From NCBI GenBank assembly GCA_001599815.1, contig BCIA01000001.1, positions 5,228,978 through 5,292,977 on the forward strand: a stretch of 64,000 nt of DNA, given 5' to 3'. Below, piece after piece: positions 59,012 to 64,000 of this stretch. This stretch comes from Furcasterigmium furcatum (Eukaryota > Ascomycota > Sordariomycetes > Glomerellales > Plectosphaerellaceae). A model generated the notes under the pieces. That model made no database searches. It was given only the letters and a program-made list of their open reading frames with translations, and was not told the origin of the DNA. Every line of letters begins with the position of its first letter. The first letter of the stretch is position 1. A program made the position numbers and the translations under genes.

Positions 59012-59566
59012 GATGATGGCGTGTGCACTGTAGCAAAGCATGTACGAGAGGTTTGGCGACTTAACAAACCGACAATGAGTATCACTCAGGACCGACTTCA
59101 CTTCTCGACTTTAAATTCGAGATGTTGCCCGTTGGGCAGTCAATCTCAAGCCGACATGGCTGGACTACCTGTTGCCAGACAAATACTTGGATGCGCCAAG
59201 TCACTCTCAGTCTGTTTACGTCGAAGCCTGAAGGCTGGCCACGGGTTGAGAACTGCAGCTACCATTCCGAAACCACTGCATCTCTGAGCCCTGCATAAGA
59301 GAGTCTCATTGGAATCATATGGGGACTCACTTCTGGCACAACGTTTGAGCATTTATGGTTCCACGATAGGAGGTACGTGGAGATTAATTCGTGTCGTCAA
59401 GTCACGCTCAATCGCCAGTCACAGTTATTCGTCAAATAGAGAGAGTACTTCCTTTAAATTATGTCTGGTATCTCAAATTCACCCTCACTGTATCAAAATC
59501 CTCTCACCAAACCCTTATTGCAGAGCCCACGCTCCCATCGAGTAACTAAGGCATCTCTCCGTCCTC
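59012..59566. other. Convergent 3' region
   Basis: The HCNGP gene and the DUF3712 gene end toward each other here. No gene or RNA was recognised. Confidence 0.5.
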
Positions 59567-60723
59567 CTAGTCCTCATTCTCGGTGCTCGTGCTGTTGTCG
59601 CACGTAGGCCTCGTGCCAAGGAGGTTCTCGAGCGCGGTGCCAATGTCGATGGGCACGGTCATGTTCGATGCGGAGAGGGACTTGGTGAAGTAGGGCAGGA
59701 CATCGCCCTGGTTCTCGACTTCACGGCCGCCAAGGACGAAGTCAATGATTCCATCCTCACAGCCGGGGGGCGAGCTGGCCGCGGCAAGGACGGGAGCGCG
59801 CGTGATGTTGGCGCGCATGCTGGCGTTGTTGATACCTGGGTAGAGCGTGAGGTTGTCGATGTAAGTTGTGCCTACACTTTCGTCGTTAAGGTAGGTGTGG
59901 AAGGAGGCGTTGCCCTGGTTGGATGGTTAGTAGGTGTTGCTCAGGGGCTATGTTGGAACTTACAATCTCAATGGTCAGGATAGAGGGATTAGGAATATCG
60001 ACAAAGCCGCGGAAGTTGTCACCGTTGCGGTCGGGGGTCAGGGAGAGATCGCTCTCCGTGACGGTGAGGCCGTCAAAGTGGTTCAGGCCCTTGAGGGTCA
60101 TGGTCTTCTTGTAGGTGACACCGAACCACCTGGAGATACCGCTCACGCGGACGGCCGTGTCGCCCTTGATGGTGACGCGGACGGACTCGTTGGCAAGCAG
60201 CCAGGTGTTGAAGGTGGCGAAGGCGTTCATGTCCTGGATTTCAATTTCCTTGGACGTGTTGACCGTCTGCAGCTCGGCAGACGTCGTCTCGGGGAAATGG
60301 AGCTGGACGAAGGGCGTATGGGGCTCGAGGTCTTCGAGGTACATGTCGGCGGTGAATTCGCGGATCGTGGCACTCACGCCGCCGCCGGAGCGGATGGTCG
60401 AGTTAATAGCCATGTGGTAGGATTCCGCACGAGTCTGGGTGACATGGATTCCGTTCACTTCCAGCTCCGACTCATCGAGCTTTTTCTGAGCAATGTTGGG
60501 CACGCCGACAAAGATGCTATAGATGGTGTTAGACTCGGGGCCCTCAGAGGCAAATCAAAGCGAAGGGCGAAACTCACATCAAGCACACGACGAGGACGAC
60601 GATGGAGATGAAGAGGAGCAGATACGCCCACCAGAACCTCTTGCAGTGTCTCATGCATGTCTTCCTCTTTCCCTGCTTGGGGACGGGCTGCTCGGACTGA
60701 GTAGCGGCGGCCTTGTCCGACAT
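59567..60723 (-). CDS. DUF3712 single-pass membrane protein
   Basis: Exons 60723-60578, 60516-59964 and 59914-59567 give 348 residues. A short basic cytosolic part (KQGKRKTCMRHCKRFWW) precedes one membrane segment (AYLLLFISIVVLVVCLIIF). The extracytosolic domain has VGVPNIAQKKLDESELEVNG, INSTIRSGGGVSATIREFTA, GNASFHTYLNDESVGTTYID and repeated N-x-S/T sites, fitting the fungal DUF3712 family of beta-rich, LEA-14-like domains. Members are thought to be vacuolar or cell-surface proteins with no known reaction. The C-terminal tail is Ser/Thr/Asn-rich with a final CDNSTSTENED. Both introns join in frame with standard signals. Confidence 0.85.
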
Positions 60724-62761
60724 GATGACGAGTTGGTTGCTGGTATCGTTTGGTGACTCGGGCGATGGAGAGTAAATATTATAAAGAATTATACAAGGGC
60801 AGTAGCGATTCCCAGTGACTCGATATTACACTCACTTTCCGATACAAGTCGCGAACGGAACGAACGTGTACAGCCCAACAGGAGATCAGGAGGGAGGGGA
60901 GCTGTGTGCGTGGGAGTAGTGGCACCCAGCTCTTTAATACCAACAATACGTCCAGCCACACACAAGAGATGGAATCCGGGGAACTGTAAGTAATAGAAAC
61001 CCCTAGAGGGGGCAGACATGGCCGTCCACCACCACCTAGACTGGGATGTCGGCCGACGTGGAGGTAGCATGGAAGTCGACGCAGACTGCCTGGATCGGGC
61101 GGCACGCCCTGGAACAGAGGCCGCGCCGGAATCCGTGACAGTCGAAATTGGATCGCCACATGCTTCTGGGCAGGCAGGCCGATGGCCGTTGGACGACGAC
61201 CGCTTCCTTGCCCGTCAATAGCACGAGGTAGGAATCAGTTCTGGGCTAGCAGTCGATTTGCCGCCCACTAAGGATAAAGGACCGGGGAGTGGTTTCCTGA
61301 TCGGGCGGGCCGCCGAGAGGGTTGGACACCACCTCCCATGCCGCATCCCCCGCATTATTGCTTCCGGAGCTGGACGAGACCACTGCAGGGGGCGGGCCAG
61401 ATGGAGGTGTGGGGAAGCGCAGGAGGTTCGAGGATCCTTTTACGCAGGTGAATGTCGGGGGAGACGGGTCATTGGGCGCCCCGGTGCGCATTTCCTCGGC
61501 ATATTGAAACCAGGTGCGAGAGCACATGTCAATTGTCCGGGGCAGATGCCCTTCGTGGCAATGGTCTTGACGCTTGTCTCGGTGTGCCGCTGGCGGTTGG
61601 AGTCTGCCTGGGAGAGCAAGTGGGCGTCCCGACACGAAGTTGACCCAAGAGTTTGCCCGCAGCCGTGTCTGTCGCCCGAGGACTTGGGTGAGGCCGACGA
61701 AGGCCCTGTCGACCTGTCGTCGGACTGGCCAGCGCCCTTTTGGCTTTCCTTGCCTCGCGTGACACCACCATCACGTCCCGTAAGCCTGCCGCTAGCAAGC
61801 AAGAACGGCAGAAACTCTGTCTCACCGATGGAAGACCTCGAGAACGCTGCTCCCACCTGCCGTTGGCCACAGGATTCGGGGCCGGCTGCAACCCTTGTCA
61901 TCTGTCAACCCAATCAGGGGCGCAGGGCCGTTGGTGGTCCTCCGAGTTGGGCCGAGTTTCGACGTTGTGAGTAGAGCTCAACGTCAGGGGCTTGCTTCAT
62001 GGGATCTCCCGTGCTGCTTTGCGGAGATTGGACGTTGATCGAGCTCCGTCTTGTACATACGATGTATGTACGCTGTACGACGTCGCACTGGCTGAAGTGG
62101 GCCCGGGCCAAGGGGCTTCCGATTGACGAGATGTTCTGACATATGTGATGGGAGGGACATGATGTTGGCATGTGAGAGGACGATGCAGGGGTGAGGAAGG
62201 ACTAGAACTTGAAGAGGACGGGAGGAGTGGAGGATGCAGATAGGCGGCTCGCTGCTACTTACCCGGCCGTTGGTCAAGTGGTTGCACCTGCCCGGCCGTG
62301 TATTATTATTAGTGCTCTCTGCCTGGTATGACAGGAGCCTAGAACTCGACATCGCCTTGCAAATCAGAACCTTTCTTTCTACCGACGGCTTGGGTATATC
62401 ACGAGCGTGGCATGTGCTCTGAGAGTGTTTGCCGCTACTGTGTAAGTTTCATCCGCAAAAGTGGTGCAAAAGGAGTAGCTCGAAGGGTCCTTATGAAAGC
62501 AGCGGTGAGGTTGCATCCCTCTGGCACCTTTCTTCTCCATGAATATCCATGGCCAACTTGGCAGCCGGGGAGCCCCCACGGGGAAAAGGGGGCAGACAAT
62601 CCCTGCCATCGGACCTTCACATGTCCAGGAGCCAAGAACCAGGATGCAATGTCTCAGCCAGAGAACGCTCGATAGGTAGTAACAGTAAGCTAACATCGCC
62701 CAGATCTCAAGGCGACCCTTCCAACCTTCTATATCTCGACACACCATGCCCATCTGACCAT
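60724..62761. other. Intergenic region of 2 kb with no supported gene
   Basis: This lies between the DUF3712 start and the 3' end of the lactate dehydrogenase gene. A minus-strand frame at 61246-61635 has a Ser/Pro/Gly-rich composition and could be part of an unrecognised gene, but it overlaps a longer plus-strand frame and I cannot support either. Confidence 0.45.
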
Positions 62762-64000
62762 CTACAGCTTGGACCTGGCCAAACTAGACCACAATCCCTG
62801 TCTATCGAGTCCCGACTCGCCGTCGTAGATGTCCCTCTCGACCACCCGAGTGTTGATCTGCACCATGTTAGCCTTGCCGTGTCCAGCCTGGATGAGCACT
62901 GCAAACTCACATGTCTCGGTCCCAACTCCGCAACCGACTTGGCGCCGAGAAGTCGCATACACGTCTCCGTCTCGGCCTTGAGGACTGCACACACACATCA
63001 TCGTCAGTAAGACTTTCACCAAGCAAACTCCCCCATCTGCAAGTGCAACTCACTCTCGAACACCCGCTCAACGCCAGCCTGACCGCCGGCTCCCAGACCA
63101 AACAGCGCATTGCGACCAATGCCCACAGCCGTTGCGCCCAAGCACAGGGCCTTGACGACGTCCGTTCCGCGCTTGATGCCGCCATCCACCCAGATCTCGA
63201 TCTTGCTCAGCACCTCGGGGCAGTACTTCCGGATCTCCAGCAGCGTGTGCACAGCCGGTGGCGCCGTGTCGAGCGCCCGCCCGCCGTGGTTCGACAGGAT
63301 GATGGCCTTGACTTGCGGCGCGTACTGCGCGGCCAGGTACGCATCCTCGTGCGTCTGCAGGCCCTTGAGGACGATGGGCAGGTCCGTGTGGGCAGCGAGC
63401 CACGGCAGCGTCGTCTTCCACGTGAGGTCGGCCGCGGTGCCGAAGAAAAGCTGCTGCCCAACGCCGCCGCCGCCGGGGCGCTTCTCAGCCGAGTCCTTGG
63501 CGTTCGACTCGGACTCGACGGTGAAGGCGCCCACGAACTGCTGCCGCTCGTCGAGCTCGCGCTTGCCCGGGACGGGGGCGTCGAGGGTCAGGCAGATGTA
63601 CTTGTAGTGGTCCTTCATGGCGTTGATGCGGCGGAGCATGGCCTCGCTCTTGCGACGGTCGTTCTGGACGTACAGCTGCCACCCGAACATCTGGTCGGGG
63701 GTTGCGCCCTCGATGATCTGCTCGGGCGTCATGGAAGCGTTGTTGGAGACGCACTGCATGGCGTTGAACTTGGCAGCAGCCTTAGCGATGCCACGCTCGC
63801 CATCGGGATGAGCCAGCCTCGCCATGGCGGCCGGGGACACGAAGATGGGGAGGCCGACCTTTTGGCCGAGGATTGTCGTGCTCGAGTCGCATTGAGTGCA
63901 GTCGACGAACATGCGCGGTCGAAGGAGAATCTGCCTGTAGACGAGGTTGTTGTTGGACTTCGCCCAGAGGTCGTCGGCGGCGGAGAAGTAGTAGGCGTGC
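62762..64000 (-). CDS. FMN-dependent alpha-hydroxy acid dehydrogenase (L-lactate dehydrogenase / cytochrome b2 type), 5' end outside window
   Basis: Exons from beyond 64000 to 63054, 62984-62911 and 62857-62762 give at least 371 residues. The FMN-barrel motifs are clear: GLPIFVSPAAMARLAHPDGE, WQLYVQNDR, YICLTLDAPVPGKRELDERQ, PIVLKGLQTHEDA, AIILSNHGGRALDTAPPAVH (active-site His and Arg) and IWVDGGIKRGTDVVKALCLG. The C-terminus reads LGPRHINTRVVERDIYDGES, typical of the fungal flavocytochrome b2 group. It oxidises L-lactate or a related 2-hydroxy acid. Whether an N-terminal heme (cytochrome b5) domain and mitochondrial signal are present cannot be seen, since they would lie past the window edge. 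Confidence 0.9.

Overview
The window is nuclear DNA from a filamentous ascomycete (Pezizomycotina, most like a Sordariomycete). Coding regions are GC-rich. Introns are short (about 50-70 nt) with GTRNGT donors, CTAAC/CTNAC branch sites and YAG acceptors. Genes lie singly on both strands without operons. Nearly all recognisable products are conserved eukaryotic housekeeping proteins plus a few fungus-specific DUF families. Exon boundaries were built by hand from splice signals and reading-frame continuity; for each multi-exon model with both ends in the window the exon lengths sum to a whole number of codons.

Layout. 1-2869 (-): vacuolar SulP/SLC26-type transporter, 3' end cut by the window. 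4513-5261 (-): GINS subunit Psf1. 5700-6717 (-): elongation factor 1-beta. 7222-8708 (+): proteasome ubiquitin receptor Rpn13. 9215-10384 (+): Tat-SF1/Cus2-like RRM protein. 10718-11687 (-): luciferase-like (DUF5519) membrane protein. 13304-15871 (+): DUF3405 type II membrane protein. 16312-17061 (-) and 18314-19059 (+): p24 cargo receptor Emp24 divergent from ARF1. 20020-22431 (-) and 22794-23598 (+): mitochondrial Hsp78 divergent from Golgi SNARE Gos1. 23894-25002 (-): ATP synthase assembly factor Atp10. 25808-26305 (+): unrecognised small protein. 26703-29047 (-) and 29424-32858 (+): a DUF7708-like protein with a degenerate NTPase region, divergent from a DUF7025-type AAA ATPase. 33658-35218 (+): branched-chain 2-oxoacid dehydrogenase E2. 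37177-37980 (-): gluconokinase. 42621-45009 (+): dipeptidyl peptidase III. 45959-46903 (-) and 47237-48021 (+): ribosomal proteins eL6 and uL29 (L35), divergent. 50721-52359 (+): C2H2 factor with a Cys-rich N-terminal part. 53037-53405 (+): small acylated-looking protein with a p97-binding motif. 54011-57649 (-): DEAD-box splicing helicase Prp5. 58093-59011 (+): HCNGP/SAP30BP family protein. 59567-60723 (-): DUF3712 membrane protein. 62762-64000 (-): FMN-dependent L-lactate dehydrogenase type enzyme, 5' end outside the window. The stretches 2870-4512, 11688-13303, 35219-37176, 37981-42063, 48022-50720 and 60724-62761 contain no gene I can support.

The most unusual content is a pair of tRNA-Ser(GCU) genes (33034-33183 and 42064-42213, both minus). 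Their mature sequences are identical. Each appears to carry two stacked introns: a 52-54 nt intron with complete spliceosomal signals (GTAAGT or GTATGT, ACTAACAC, YAG) inserted inside the anticodon between G34 and C35, and a 15-17 nt canonical tRNA intron after A37. Removing only the endonuclease-type intron would give a threonine anticodon (GGU) on a serine tRNA body, so correct decoding seems to require a spliceosome-like step on a Pol III transcript.

Grouping by function: Emp24, ARF1 and Gos1 act in ER-Golgi traffic; Hsp78, Atp10 and BCKDH E2 act in mitochondria; eL6, uL29, EF1-beta and the two tRNAs serve translation; Prp5, the Tat-SF1/Cus2 homolog and the HCNGP protein belong to splicing or transcription; Rpn13 and the SVIP-like protein touch the proteasome/p97 system.
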